A stretch of 25,548 bases of DNA from Vulcanimicrobiota bacterium (GCA_030038335.1 JASHPC010000227.1:1-25548), one strand, 5' to 3'. Shown: positions 7,861 to 16,273, counted from the first letter of the stretch. Translations and numbers: made by a program. Notes: generated by a model not told the origin, from the sequence alone.

Positions 7861-7886
7861 GGGGCGGCGCCATGATGCGCCGCTCC
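7861..7886 (+). promoter_or_regulatory. Hairpin presenting the start codon of the glycosidase gene in its loop
   Basis: GGGGCGGCGC (7861-7870) can pair with GCGCCGCTCC (7877-7886), with one G-U pair and a 6-nt loop that holds the ATG at 7872. The probable ribosome binding site TAGGGG (7859-7864) is partly inside the left arm. In mRNA this could limit translation initiation. In GC-rich DNA such a stem may arise by chance, so this is a candidate only. Confidence 0.35.
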
Positions 7887-9773
7887 GAGTTTCTCTCGCA
7901 GAGCGGCGCGGCGATGCTCTCTGCCGCCTCTGGTACCGGTAGCCGCCGGTTTTCGCTCGGCAACGATGCGATCGCAATGTCGTGGTTCATCGAAAACGGC
8001 GCGCTTCGCGTCGCGCGCTGTGAGGATAGGCTCAACGGAGCGTCGATCCCGACTCCGGCAGAGCTCTTCATCGTCCGGATGAAGGATGGAAGCTCGCATC
8101 CAGCGAGCGCCTTTACCGTAGAACTGACGCCGGCACAGTCGTCGGTCGTCATGATGCATGCCGAAAGCGGATTGCGCGTCGTATGGCGTGCCCTGCTTCG
8201 GCCCGGCGCGCACTATATTCGACAAGAGGCAACCTTAACGACGACACGCTCTGCGCTCGCCATCGACGGCGTGCAGATGATCGATCTGCGCGGCTTCGGC
8301 GACGCGCTCGTCTCCGGCACCGTCGCGGGATCGCCGATTGTTTCGGGAAACACGTTCGTCGCACTAGAGCATCCGTTTGCCGACTGCGAGGCGATCTACG
8401 GAAGAGTAAGCGCGACGCTGCCGCAGCGTCTTCCGCTCCTCCCCGGCATCGCGCTCGCGGCATCCAGCGTCGTTGGCGTCGCCCGGCCGGGCCAGATGCG
8501 GCGCGCGTTTCTCGAGTACGTCGAGCGCGAACGCGCACATCCGTACCGCACGTTTCTGCACTACAACTCGTGGTACGACCTTGGATACTTCGGGCGCTAT
8601 ACCGCAGACGAAGCAATCGAGAGAATCCACGCGTTCGGAGGAGCGTTACACGACGCGCGCGGCGTAAAGCTCGAATCGTTTCTCTTCGACGACGGCTGGG
8701 ACGACCCGAACGATCTCTGGCATTTCAATAACGGGTTTCCCAACGGATTCGCTCCGCTGACGAAGGCGGCGGCTGCCTACGGTGCGGCACCCGGTGCATG
8801 GCTCTCGCCGTGGGGAGGCTACGGCGTGCCGCGCGACGAGCGCCTCGCGAGCGCCAAACGGTTAGGCTACGAGCTCAACGACGACGGGCTCGCGCTCTCC
8901 GGCCCAAAGTATTTTGCGTACTTCAGCGACGTCGTGGAGAACTTCATACGCAGCGGCGTCAACCAGTTCAAGCTCGACGGGACGGGCGACGCCGGCAGCG
9001 TCTACCCTGGCAGTAGGTTCGGCAGCGACTTCGATGCTGCGATCGCGCTCGTAACGCAGATGCGAGCGCAACGGCCGGACATCTACGTCAACCTGACGAC
9101 GGGTACGTATCCGTCACCGTTTTGGCTCCGGTACTGTGATTCGATTTGGCGTGGCGGATACGATACAGACTTCGAGGGTCCCGGAACGGAGCGCCAGCGT
9201 TGGATCACGTATCGCGATGCCGACACCTACGCGGGCATCGTTACGCAAGGGCCGCTCTTCCCACTGAACTCGGTGATGCTGCACGGAATCGTTTACGCGC
9301 GCTACGCGCCGGGCCTCAAGGATGACCCGCACGGCGACCTGTGCGACGAGATACGCTCGTACTTCGGCACCGGGACGCAACTGCAAGAACTCTACGTCAC
9401 GCCCACGCTGCTGACGAATAGGAACTGGAATGACCTCGCGCAATCGGCAAAATGGTCCGCGGCGAATGCGGACGTGCTGCGCGACACGCACTGGATCGGC
9501 GGCAACCCAGCGCGGCTCGACGTCTACGGCTGGGCGGCCTGGTCACCGCGTAAAGGCATCGTGACGCTGCGCAATCCGAATAGTTCGGCGCAGGAGTTCG
9601 TGCTCGACGTCGAGCGTGCGCTCGAGCTTCCCGAAAACAGTGCACGCCGCTTTCACGCGAGAGATCGCTATGACGGCGGTGCCGGCGTGGATGTACGGGC
9701 CGGAAGGCCGCACGTCGTCCGGCTCGCGCCGTTTGAGGTGCTGAGCCTCGACCTCTTCCCCATTCTCGGATAA
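7872..9773 (+). CDS. GH36/clan-D-like TIM-barrel glycosidase (family often mislabelled 'enterotoxin')
   Basis: The 633-residue protein has an N-terminal beta-rich part (about 30-210) and a TIM-barrel core (about 225-500). Recognisable stretches are NSWYDLG (232-238), FDDGWDDPNDLWHF (272-285), GAWLSPWGGYG (308-318), FKLDG (366-370), SPFWLRYCDSIWR (415-427) and RWITYRDADTY. Asp369 is placed like the nucleophile of clan GH-D alpha-galactosidases; an Asp in the 423-433 segment could be the second acid. I recall the same motifs in proteins carrying the misleading label enterotoxin. The likely role is hydrolysis of an alpha-linked galactose or N-acetylgalactosamine glycan, supported by the NahK-like kinase 5 bp downstream. 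The N-terminus has an Arg pair and a short Ala-rich segment, so export, perhaps by Tat, is possible but unclear. The substrate is inference. Confidence 0.8.
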   Translation: MMRRSEFLSQSGAAMLSAASGTGSRRFSLGNDAIAMSWFIENGALRVARCEDRLNGASIPTPAELFIVRMKDGSSHPASAFTVELTPAQSSVVMMHAESGLRVVWRALLRPGAHYIRQEATLTTTRSALAIDGVQMIDLRGFGDALVSGTVAGSPIVSGNTFVALEHPFADCEAIYGRVSATLPQRLPLLPGIALAASSVVGVARPGQMRRAFLEYVERERAHPYRTFLHYNSWYDLGYFGRYTADEAIERIHAFGGALHDARGVKLESFLFDDGWDDPNDLWHFNNGFPNGFAPLTKAAAAYGAAPGAWLSPWGGYGVPRDERLASAKRLGYELNDDGLALSGPKYFAYFSDVVENFIRSGVNQFKLDGTGDAGSVYPGSRFGSDFDAAIALVTQMRAQRPDIYVNLTTGTYPSPFWLRYCDSIWRGGYDTDFEGPGTERQRWITYRDADTYAGIVTQGPLFPLNSVMLHGIVYARYAPGLKDDPHGDLCDEIRSYFGTGTQLQELYVTPTLLTNRNWNDLAQSAKWSAANADVLRDTHWIGGNPARLDVYGWAAWSPRKGIVTLRNPNSSAQEFVLDVERALELPENSARRFHARDRYDGGAGVDVRAGRPHVVRLAPFEVLSLDLFPILG

Positions 9774-9778
9774 GAGCG

Positions 9779-10846
9779 ATGGACGACGCGCAGACGCTTC
9801 GAGCCGTCGCGGCGCGGTTCCGGATCGACGGAACGTTTGTGGACGCACAGCGTTACGGCGCGGGGCACATCAACGACACGTTCGTCGGGTCGTTCGCGCG
9901 CGGCGATACCGTCGTGCACTACGTTCACCAGCGCATCAACGAGCATGTCTTCGGCGACGTTCCGGCACTCATGACAAACATCGAGCGCGTCACGGAACAT
10001 ATACGCGCGCGCGGAGGAGTGGCACTGCGGCTCGTTCTCGCGCGTGGTGGCGAGACGTTCGTGACTGACGACGCCGGCCGCCATTGGAGGACCTACGACT
10101 TCGTCGAGAGGACGCGCACGTACGACTGGACCGACTCTCCGGCGCGCGCCTACGAAGCGGCGCACGCATTCGGTGAGTTCTCGCGTTGTCTCTCCGATCT
10201 TCCCCAGCCACCTTTACGCGAGACGATCGCGCACTTTCACGACGCCGCCTACCGCTTCGCGCAGCTCAGGGAAAGTGCGCGCGCCGATACGCAAGGGCGA
10301 GCCCTAACAGCCGCCGAGGAAATCCGCTTCGCGTTCGATCGCGAAGCGATTGCAAACGCCTTGCCGCGCGTGCCGCCACGCGTCGCGCACAACGACACGA
10401 AGATAAACAACGTGCTCTTCGACGATCGCGATCGGGCAGTGTGCATCGTCGATCTGGATACCGTGATGCCAGGCAGCGTCTTCGCAGATTTCGGCGATCT
10501 CGTGCGCACCGCAACTGCGACGGCGGCCGAGGACGAGCGCGATCTCGAAAGGGTCGACGTGCGAGTCGACCTCTTCGAAGCCGTCTCCGAAGGTTTCGCT
10601 CGGGGAGTCGGCGGCGTCTTGCTACGCGAGGAACGCGAGCACGCGTTCGAGGCCGGTACGGTCACCACGCTCGAGCAAGGCGTCCGCTTTCTCACCGACT
10701 ACCTCAACGGAGATCGCTACTTCCGCGTTGCGAGACCCACGCACAATCTCGAACGCGCGCGCACGCAGTTCGCGCTGCTGCGATCGCTCGAGCGCCGGCG
10801 CAGCGAGCTGGAGCGCATAGCGCGCAACGCCTTCGGCGCTACTTGA
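9779..10846 (+). CDS. nahK: N-acetylhexosamine 1-kinase (NahK-like), aminoglycoside-phosphotransferase fold
   Basis: The 355-residue cytoplasmic protein matches NahK-type sugar kinases. It has GAGHINDTF near 27-35 (phosphate-binding loop region), QRINEHVF (51-58), the catalytic loop RVAHNDTKINNVLFD (201-215) with Asp206 as the likely base, and the metal-binding IVDLDTVMPG (223-232). NahK phosphorylates GlcNAc or GalNAc at C1 using ATP; in bifidobacteria this feeds the lacto-N-biose/galacto-N-biose route. The gene starts 5 bp after the glycosidase, implying one transcript: the hydrolase releases a sugar and this kinase traps it. No matching uridylyltransferase or epimerase is in the window. 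Its last 8 bp overlap the end of the opposing S9 peptidase gene. Family call strong, exact sugar uncertain. Confidence 0.82.
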   Translation: MDDAQTLRAVAARFRIDGTFVDAQRYGAGHINDTFVGSFARGDTVVHYVHQRINEHVFGDVPALMTNIERVTEHIRARGGVALRLVLARGGETFVTDDAGRHWRTYDFVERTRTYDWTDSPARAYEAAHAFGEFSRCLSDLPQPPLRETIAHFHDAAYRFAQLRESARADTQGRALTAAEEIRFAFDREAIANALPRVPPRVAHNDTKINNVLFDDRDRAVCIVDLDTVMPGSVFADFGDLVRTATATAAEDERDLERVDVRVDLFEAVSEGFARGVGGVLLREEREHAFEAGTVTTLEQGVRFLTDYLNGDRYFRVARPTHNLERARTQFALLRSLERRRSELERIARNAFGAT

Positions 10847-12797
10847 GGTAGCGGTCGAACCAGCCGACGGTGCGCTGCAGCGCGTCGATTTGGTTCGCCG
10901 GCTTGCGCGGGCCGTGGCCTTCGTCGGCATACACGACGAGCTGCGTCGGAACGCCGAGCGTCTTCATCGCGTGATAGAACTCGAACGCTTGCGGAGCGGG
11001 CACTTCCTCATCGCGCTCACCCTGAAGAATGAGAATCGGCGTGTGCGAGTTTTTGATGAACGTGATCGGCGAGCTGCGCGCGTAGACCGCTGGATCGTCG
11101 TACACCGATGCGCCGAAGAACGGAATCATCCATTGATCGATGTCATTCTGGCCGTAATACGAGAGCCAATCGGCAACACCGGCGCCGGCGACGATTGCTC
11201 TGAACCTCCGCGTCTGCGTTTCCGCCCACATGCCCATGTAGCCGCCGTAGCTCCATCCGAAAACGCCGAGCCGCTTCGGATCGACGTAGCCGGTACGAAT
11301 CGCGGCGTCGACGCCCGTCACGTCGTCGCGCCAGTCGCCGTAGCCGAAGTCTTTGACGTTCGCCCGTGTGTATGCCTCGCCTTGACCGAAACTCCCGCGT
11401 GGATTTGGCAAGAAGACGAAGTAACCATGACTTGTGAGCGCCGCTACGTACGTGTTCGAATACGACGGCAAACTCTCCGCGCTCGGACCACCGTGAACCT
11501 CGAGTATGAGCGGATAGCGTTTGTGAGGCTGAAACCCGAGCGGATAGACGAGCCATCCCTGCGGACGATACGCGCCGTCCGTCCAGCGAATCGAAACGGC
11601 CTTGCTCCAGAAGCGCGGCGGTGCCGCCGATTCGCGCGTGAGCGCAACGGCATGGCCAGGTATCCCAGCCCAAACCTCTGCGGGACGGGCGAACGACGTG
11701 CGTACGAACGCAATGCGAGATCCGTTCGGCGTCACGTCGAGCCCAAGCACGGTCTCTCCCTTGTAGCCGATAACCGAAGCGCTGTCGTTTGCTAGGTTCA
11801 GCCGAGTGATTTCCAGCGATCCGAGATCGTGCGCGAGCGCGAGCATGCGCGCGCGACCGGTCCAGTGCAGTGCGGCAAAGGAGAGTTTCGTGCCTGGCGT
11901 TGCATCGCGCGCGCGGCCGGTTACCGGATTGACGAGATAGACGTCGCCGCCCACCGAGCCGAAGTCGCTCATGATCCCGCCTATGAGCGCGATAGCGCGA
12001 CCGTCAGGCGACCACGCCGGATCGTTGATCTGAAACGACGGGCGAAAGACGTCGCGCGTCCGCCCGGTGGTCGTCACGGTCGCAAGACGCGCGATCCACC
12101 AGTTGTTGTCGCCGCTGCCGTACGCGTAGGTGTACGCAAGGCGATCGGAGCCTGGAGACCATCCGTATTCGTAGACGTACGCGTTCGACGGCGTCAACTC
12201 GCGAAGCGCTCCGCTCGCTACGTCGACGATCGCGAGTCGCTGCTCGTCGATCACGGAGCCGATGACGCCAACTTGACGAGCGCCGACCGACGTCGCCCCT
12301 GACGGGCGATGCGGATGCGCGATCGAGAGCGCTGCAATCCAGTGCCCGTTCGGAGACCAACGCAGCACCTGCACCGCGCCCGTCAGGTGCGTCAACTGCC
12401 GAACGTTCGAGGCGTCGGCGTTCGCGAGGAAGATCTGCTTCTGATTTTTCGCGCGCGCGTCGGAGAGAAACGCGATCGTGTGTCCGTCCGGCGACCAGAC
12501 GGGGTCCGATTCATCGTAAAATGCGTGACCGTCGCCCGCAGTGAGGCGAACGGGAGCGGATGCGCCGCGTTGCACGTAGAGTGCCATCTGCGGTTCCGGA
12601 TGCGCAAATCCACCGGGCCGCGTCGTCTCTTGCCACGCAACGGAACCGCCGTCCGGCGAAATCGCCGTTTGACCGTATCCCGGCAGCGAGAAGGCAGCTT
12701 GCAGCACGCGCTGCATCGATGGTTGCGGTTGCGCGGCCGAGCCGGTCGCCGCGCACGCGACGGCGACGACGAGCAGTGCGAAGAGCGTTCGTTTCAT
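10839..12797 (-). CDS. Secreted S9-family (prolyl oligopeptidase superfamily) serine peptidase
   Basis: With the ATG at 12797 the product is 652 residues and opens with a clear signal peptide (Lys-Arg, then an Ala/Leu/Val-rich core, ending around SAAQ). The frame is open further upstream, but that part overlaps the previous gene and is only Arg-rich sequence. Repeated SPDG-type blades form the beta-propeller. The C-terminal alpha/beta-hydrolase domain has GWSYGG with Ser516, Asp596 in GERDEEVP and His628 in DEGHG, a complete catalytic triad. The closest groups are S9B/S9C (dipeptidyl or acylaminoacyl peptidases). It cleaves short peptides outside the cytoplasm. It is the last gene of the - strand operon, and its ATG overlaps the stop of the preceding S9 gene by 4 bp. 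No terminator is visible before the convergent kinase gene. Confidence 0.92.
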   Translation of the reverse strand: MKRTLFALLVVAVACAATGSAAQPQPSMQRVLQAAFSLPGYGQTAISPDGGSVAWQETTRPGGFAHPEPQMALYVQRGASAPVRLTAGDGHAFYDESDPVWSPDGHTIAFLSDARAKNQKQIFLANADASNVRQLTHLTGAVQVLRWSPNGHWIAALSIAHPHRPSGATSVGARQVGVIGSVIDEQRLAIVDVASGALRELTPSNAYVYEYGWSPGSDRLAYTYAYGSGDNNWWIARLATVTTTGRTRDVFRPSFQINDPAWSPDGRAIALIGGIMSDFGSVGGDVYLVNPVTGRARDATPGTKLSFAALHWTGRARMLALAHDLGSLEITRLNLANDSASVIGYKGETVLGLDVTPNGSRIAFVRTSFARPAEVWAGIPGHAVALTRESAAPPRFWSKAVSIRWTDGAYRPQGWLVYPLGFQPHKRYPLILEVHGGPSAESLPSYSNTYVAALTSHGYFVFLPNPRGSFGQGEAYTRANVKDFGYGDWRDDVTGVDAAIRTGYVDPKRLGVFGWSYGGYMGMWAETQTRRFRAIVAGAGVADWLSYYGQNDIDQWMIPFFGASVYDDPAVYARSSPITFIKNSHTPILILQGERDEEVPAPQAFEFYHAMKTLGVPTQLVVYADEGHGPRKPANQIDALQRTVGWFDRYLK

Positions 12798-14788
12798 GAA
12801 TGCGTACTCCCGAAGTGTTGCGCGATGAACGTAATCCAGTAATGCATGACGTCGGCTTGGCGCACCGGATCGCTTGGGAAGTGTCCGTTGACCGGCCAGA
12901 CGCGTAGCGTAGCGTCCTTGTGGTTGTCGCGCAGCGCGCGCCAATACATGGACGAGGTAGCAAACGGATCGCGGTTGTCGCCGACGTCGGAGAGGATGAG
13001 TACCGGCGTCGTCACGTCGGCGACGTATGAGATTGCCGAAGCGCTGCGCCATTCCGCGGCGTTATTTCCAACGAAGGGCGACCCGTGAAAAATGTCTCGA
13101 TCGGCGAGACTGTCGTCGGCTGTGCCGTAATCGGTGATCCAGTCGTTTACGGAAGCGCCGGAAACCGCCGCCGCCCAAACGTGATACTTGGAGATCATCC
13201 ACGCCGTCATAATACCTCCGTACGACCAGCCGGAGACGGCAATGCGATGCGGATCGACGATTCCGCGCGCGCGAACCGCGTCGAGCGCTGCCATGATGTC
13301 TTTACCCGGACCCGCTTCGGGGTCGTAGAGCACCGCTCGCTGGTATTTCAGCCCCAGATTATCGCTTCCGCGGTAGTTCGGGCGCAAGACGATCCAGCCG
13401 CGAGCCGCCATGACTTGCGAGTAGAGATCGAAGGAGCGCATGGACGAAGACGTCGGGCCGCCGTGAATATTGATAACGAGCGGGTAGCGACGGCCCGCGA
13501 CAAATCCCGGCGGCAGGTAGAGCACGCCGTCGCCGTCGATGCCCGTGCTCGTCGGGAACGTAATGCTCTGCGGGTCGGTGAGCGTGAGGCTCGCGATCGA
13601 TGCGTTAAGGTCTGTAAGCCTAACGATAGTGCCCGCCTTCGAGCGATAGTACAGTTCCGGCGGCCGCAGTGCCGTCGACGCCACGAAGACCATCGAGTCG
13701 TCCGGTCCGATTGTGCCGTTTAGACCCGATTGGATGACGAGATCGCCAAGGTCGACGCGCTCCACGTCCCCGCCGAGCGTCGCGCGATACATTGCGAGCG
13801 TCGTGCGGTCCGGCGCGAGGACGAAGAGGCTCTTCGAGTCGCGAGCCCAAGCGGCGCCATCGATTTCGCGGTCGATCGAAGCCGATATCTCGCTTCCGTT
13901 GCCGCCGCTTGGCGACGTTACGTACACCTCGACGAGATTGACTTGCGGATCGCTGGCAGCTTCCGCGTACGCAATATGCGTTCCGTCCGGCGACCAAAGC
14001 CCGTCGCTCTCCCACGCGCGATGCGTCGTGAGATAGCGCATGCCGCCGGTGGTCGCGTCCACGACCGCGACGTGTGACGAGCTCTCGTCGTTGAGTATGG
14101 GGTCCGGGGCAACCGTTACCGCAATCGCCTTGCCATCCGGTTCCCACGAGATAGCCGCTCCAAAAACGACGCTTTGCGCCCCGAAGGTAAGCTGTTTGGC
14201 TGGACCGCCCGATGCGGGAACGACGAAGAGATGAACCGACTCGGGAGGATCGCGATCGACGATCGGCTGCGTCGTGAAGACGAAGCTGTCGCGGAAACGA
14301 TCGGGGCCTGTCCGGACCGGAGGCGCGTCGCTCGCAACGTAGGCGATTGCACGTGAGTCCGGACGCCAGGCATACTGTCCGACGCCGCTCTTCGCGTCCG
14401 TGATCGCGTGCGCATCGCCGCCGTCGAGCGGCATGACGAAGACTTGCTCCTTTGCGTCGGCGCCCGATCCGCTTTGGGCGATGAACGCGATGCTCGCGCC
14501 GTTGGGTGAAAACGACGGCTGGGAGAGTCCCTTGCGATCGTACGTCAGCACGCGTTGCGCGTGCGTCGCAAGATCCACCTCGACGAGCTCGGAGTCGTTT
14601 TCATCATCGTTCCAGTTGACGTGCGACTCGAGAAACACAGCGCTCTTCCCGTCGGACGAGATCGCCGGAGACGAAACGCCGATGAGGCGTTGAAAGTCGC
14701 TTTCCTGTATCGTTCGGGCGTTCGCGCCGGCCGCTACGGGGCAAAGCATGGCGAAGACGAGCGCGGAGCATACCGACCGTGATGTCAT
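12794..14788 (-). CDS. Secreted S9-family serine peptidase, paralogue of the downstream gene
   Basis: The ATG at 14788 gives 664 residues. It has a GGAGG at 14795-14799 with 6 nt spacing and is followed by a signal peptide ending near ANA, so upstream in-frame codons are disregarded. The propeller holds WRPDSRAIAY, WEPDGKAIAV and WSPDGTHIAYAEA blades. The hydrolase domain has GWSYGGIMT with Ser522, and by alignment with the neighbour Asp604 (SDVGDNRDP) and His636 (VNGHFP). It is predicted to be a dipeptidyl- or oligopeptidase acting on extracellular peptides. The start codon overlaps the stop of the HPP gene by 4 bp (ATGA), as does the junction with the next peptidase, so the three genes are translationally coupled. 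The two peptidases are clearly divergent copies, perhaps with different specificity. Confidence 0.92.
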   Translation of the reverse strand: MTSRSVCSALVFAMLCPVAAGANARTIQESDFQRLIGVSSPAISSDGKSAVFLESHVNWNDDENDSELVEVDLATHAQRVLTYDRKGLSQPSFSPNGASIAFIAQSGSGADAKEQVFVMPLDGGDAHAITDAKSGVGQYAWRPDSRAIAYVASDAPPVRTGPDRFRDSFVFTTQPIVDRDPPESVHLFVVPASGGPAKQLTFGAQSVVFGAAISWEPDGKAIAVTVAPDPILNDESSSHVAVVDATTGGMRYLTTHRAWESDGLWSPDGTHIAYAEAASDPQVNLVEVYVTSPSGGNGSEISASIDREIDGAAWARDSKSLFVLAPDRTTLAMYRATLGGDVERVDLGDLVIQSGLNGTIGPDDSMVFVASTALRPPELYYRSKAGTIVRLTDLNASIASLTLTDPQSITFPTSTGIDGDGVLYLPPGFVAGRRYPLVINIHGGPTSSSMRSFDLYSQVMAARGWIVLRPNYRGSDNLGLKYQRAVLYDPEAGPGKDIMAALDAVRARGIVDPHRIAVSGWSYGGIMTAWMISKYHVWAAAVSGASVNDWITDYGTADDSLADRDIFHGSPFVGNNAAEWRSASAISYVADVTTPVLILSDVGDNRDPFATSSMYWRALRDNHKDATLRVWPVNGHFPSDPVRQADVMHYWITFIAQHFGSTHS

Positions 14789-15246
14789 AGCGAGCCTCCA
14801 TTCGTAGGACTCCAGAGCGGATACGCAAGCCCTCTTGCGCGGTTGACGAGCACCGCGAGAACGGTGACGGCGACGACTGCTCCCATGAGAAAAGCAAAGT
14901 CGAGAACTCTTGGGAGAATTCCGAGCGCGACGATGAGCGTTGTAGCACCAGCCGGCGGGTGCTCGCACCTCGTGAGGAGCGAAACACCTGCGGTGAGGCC
15001 GAGCGCGATCGCCGCGGCGTAGACGCGATTGACGCCGATGTGCGGACCGAACGGCACCGCAATGAGCCCCGTCACGGCGAGCGCGAAATAGCCGGACGCC
15101 GCACCGATAAAATGTCCGATGACGACGTGTCGCGGCGACGAGTTGCGGTCGAGAGGGTTCGCGAAGAGCATGATCGCGGTCGGTCCGAGCGATGGAAAGA
15201 TGAACGGGCGCTGCGTCGCGTCAGCGGCAAAACCGATTGCCACCAT
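14785..15246 (-). CDS. HPP-family integral membrane protein
   Basis: The 153-residue protein has four or five hydrophobic helices and the two family hallmarks: IFPSLGPTAIMLF near 16-28 and the name-giving EHPPAGATTLIVAL near 94-107. HPP proteins are small integral membrane proteins; plastid and cyanobacterial members have been linked to nitrite transport, which need not hold here. The first ATG (15246) has no ribosome binding site and falls in the middle of a hydrophobic stretch. The frame stays open for 37 codons upstream with LAVATTWCFIV, which would complete helix 1, but contains no ATG, GTG or TTG. The true start is therefore uncertain. It lies 46 bp after a DUF5985-like gene and overlaps the next peptidase gene by 4 bp. 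Confidence 0.85.
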   Translation of the reverse strand: MVAIGFAADATQRPFIFPSLGPTAIMLFANPLDRNSSPRHVVIGHFIGAASGYFALAVTGLIAVPFGPHIGVNRVYAAAIALGLTAGVSLLTRCEHPPAGATTLIVALGILPRVLDFAFLMGAVVAVTVLAVLVNRARGLAYPLWSPTNGGSL

Positions 15247-15292
15247 GACGATGAAGCACCACGTCGTGGCGACTGCGAGCCGTCGGTTGAGC

Positions 15293-15625
15293 CTAAACCG
15301 CGTCGCGCTGCCGCTCTTGTCGCTGTGCCGCCGTTTCTTGAGAGCGTTGCACGAGCCTCAGCGTTCTACGCCTGACGCCTCGGTTCTTGTCGACGATCGC
15401 GATGAGAATGAGCGCGAACGTCAAGAGTCGCGGGATGTATGCCGGCGGATAGTCTACCTCCGGCTGGTTGAAGATGCCAAGATACAACTGGCTGAGGCCT
15501 AGGATCGGAAATGCGATTGCAAAGATTGCAAAGAGCCGGTCGCGTGTTCTCCGATAGGCGCGAAGAAAGAGAACTGCTGCGACGAAACAGAGCGCCGACA
15601 TGAGCCCACACATCAAGGGATACAT
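15293..15625 (-). CDS. Small DUF5985-like membrane protein (second copy)
   Basis: The ATG at 15625 gives 110 residues. It overlaps the stop of the previous gene by one base (TGATG) and has GGGAG upstream. The protein has helix 1 at about 3-20, RAYRRTRDRLF, helix 2 with AIFAIAFPILGLSQLYLGIF, and helix 3 with LLTFALILIAIVDKN, followed by a charged Arg/Gln-rich tail. The pattern of a helix, then R-x-YRR-x-R-x-RL, then two more helices is the one I associate with DUF5985. No function is known. It is paralogous to the gene just upstream and travels with it and a winged-helix regulator, so the two may form a membrane pair. The longer open frame upstream is a shadow of the neighbour. Confidence 0.7.
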   Translation of the reverse strand: MYPLMCGLMSALCFVAAVLFLRAYRRTRDRLFAIFAIAFPILGLSQLYLGIFNQPEVDYPPAYIPRLLTFALILIAIVDKNRGVRRRTLRLVQRSQETAAQRQERQRDAV

Positions 15626-15885
15626 CAGGCCGTCTCCCAGATGAGGCCGTAGCAGAGCACCGCCATGCCAATGACCGCCGGAACGATGCGCACGATCGAG
15701 AGATTGATGGACGGCGGAAGAATCCGCAAATCGACCCACGTGAACACGTCGTTGAGCGTCAGCCCCAAGAATCCGAGTAGGCTCCAGAAGAGCAGCCGCA
15801 CGCGCGATCTCCGGTAGGCGCGCAGGAGGAGAAGAGCGCAGGCGCCGCTCGTCATAGCGCAGAGAACGTAGACGAAGTCAGCCAT
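15625..15885 (-). CDS. Small DUF5985-like membrane protein (first copy)
   Basis: The 86-residue protein starts at the ATG at 15885, inside the last 8 bp of the winged-helix gene. It has three hydrophobic segments: VYVLCAMTSGACALLLL, then RAYRRSRVRLL at the membrane edge, LFWSLLGFLGLTLNDVF, and IVRIVPAVIGMAVLCYGLIWE. These are the features I associate with DUF5985, whose function is unknown. Tight overlap on both sides (8 bp upstream, 1 bp downstream) indicates one polycistronic message with translational coupling. The regulator upstream probably controls it. The family name is from memory and should be checked by profile search. Confidence 0.7.
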   Translation of the reverse strand: MADFVYVLCAMTSGACALLLLRAYRRSRVRLLFWSLLGFLGLTLNDVFTWVDLRILPPSINLSIVRIVPAVIGMAVLCYGLIWETA

Positions 15886-16273
15886 CACTCGGCTCGTTCT
15901 CGTCGCGAATGCGAAACGCGTCCGCGAAGGACTGCATCGCTTCTTTTCGCCCTGAGAAGATGCGCTCGATGACCGCCGTGCGGCGCTCGCGATAGGCGTC
16001 AGCGAGGCGTTCGACGAGCTTGTCTGCGTGATGCGACGCCGCGTAGGCGTAGCCGTGCTCGTCCCGCGAGGCGAGGCCGTGCGCAACGAGCTGTTGGAGA
16101 CGCAGCCGTATCGAGTGGCTCGAGCTGCGCAGGTCGCGACTGATCTCCTCGGCGCTCCACCGGCGGCTCGCGTGCGCACGCATGAGCAGCAGAATCTCTA
16201 TCTGCTCCACGGAGTCTATGCACGACGCTATGAACGACTCTACATCGCTCGGAAACGGCTGCTGCGAGGGCAT
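15878..16273 (-). CDS. Winged-helix transcriptional regulator-like protein
   Basis: The 131-residue soluble protein is laid out as a winged helix-turn-helix of ArsR/MarR type. A first helix (VEQIEILLLMRAHA) and a second (SAEEISRDLR) lead to a recognition helix (SSHSIRLRLQQLVAHGL), followed by a short wing (ASRDEHGYAYA). A long charged helix rich in Arg and Glu (about 84-120) could mediate dimerisation. It is the first gene of a six-gene operon with the two DUF5985-like proteins, HPP and two S9 peptidases, so it likely regulates this operon, perhaps its own promoter. The start ATG lacks a clear ribosome binding site; a TAGCTT 8 nt upstream could be a -10 of a leaderless transcript. The DNA site and inducer are unknown. 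Confidence 0.75.
   Translation of the reverse strand: MPSQQPFPSDVESFIASCIDSVEQIEILLLMRAHASRRWSAEEISRDLRSSSHSIRLRLQQLVAHGLASRDEHGYAYAASHHADKLVERLADAYRERRTAVIERIFSGRKEAMQSFADAFRIRDENEPSDG

Noticed and set aside
7872..9773. Enterotoxin as a product name
   Set aside because: The label seems a historical mis-annotation of a glycosidase-like family; the sequence shows TIM-barrel motifs, not a toxin.
10890..11795. 301-codon open frame opposite the S9 peptidase gene
   Set aside because: No motif or plausible start context; the other strand has a full catalytic triad and propeller blades.
12798..13052. N-terminal extension of the S9 peptidase ending at 10839
   Set aside because: It lies entirely inside the preceding peptidase gene and precedes a clear signal peptide starting at 12797.
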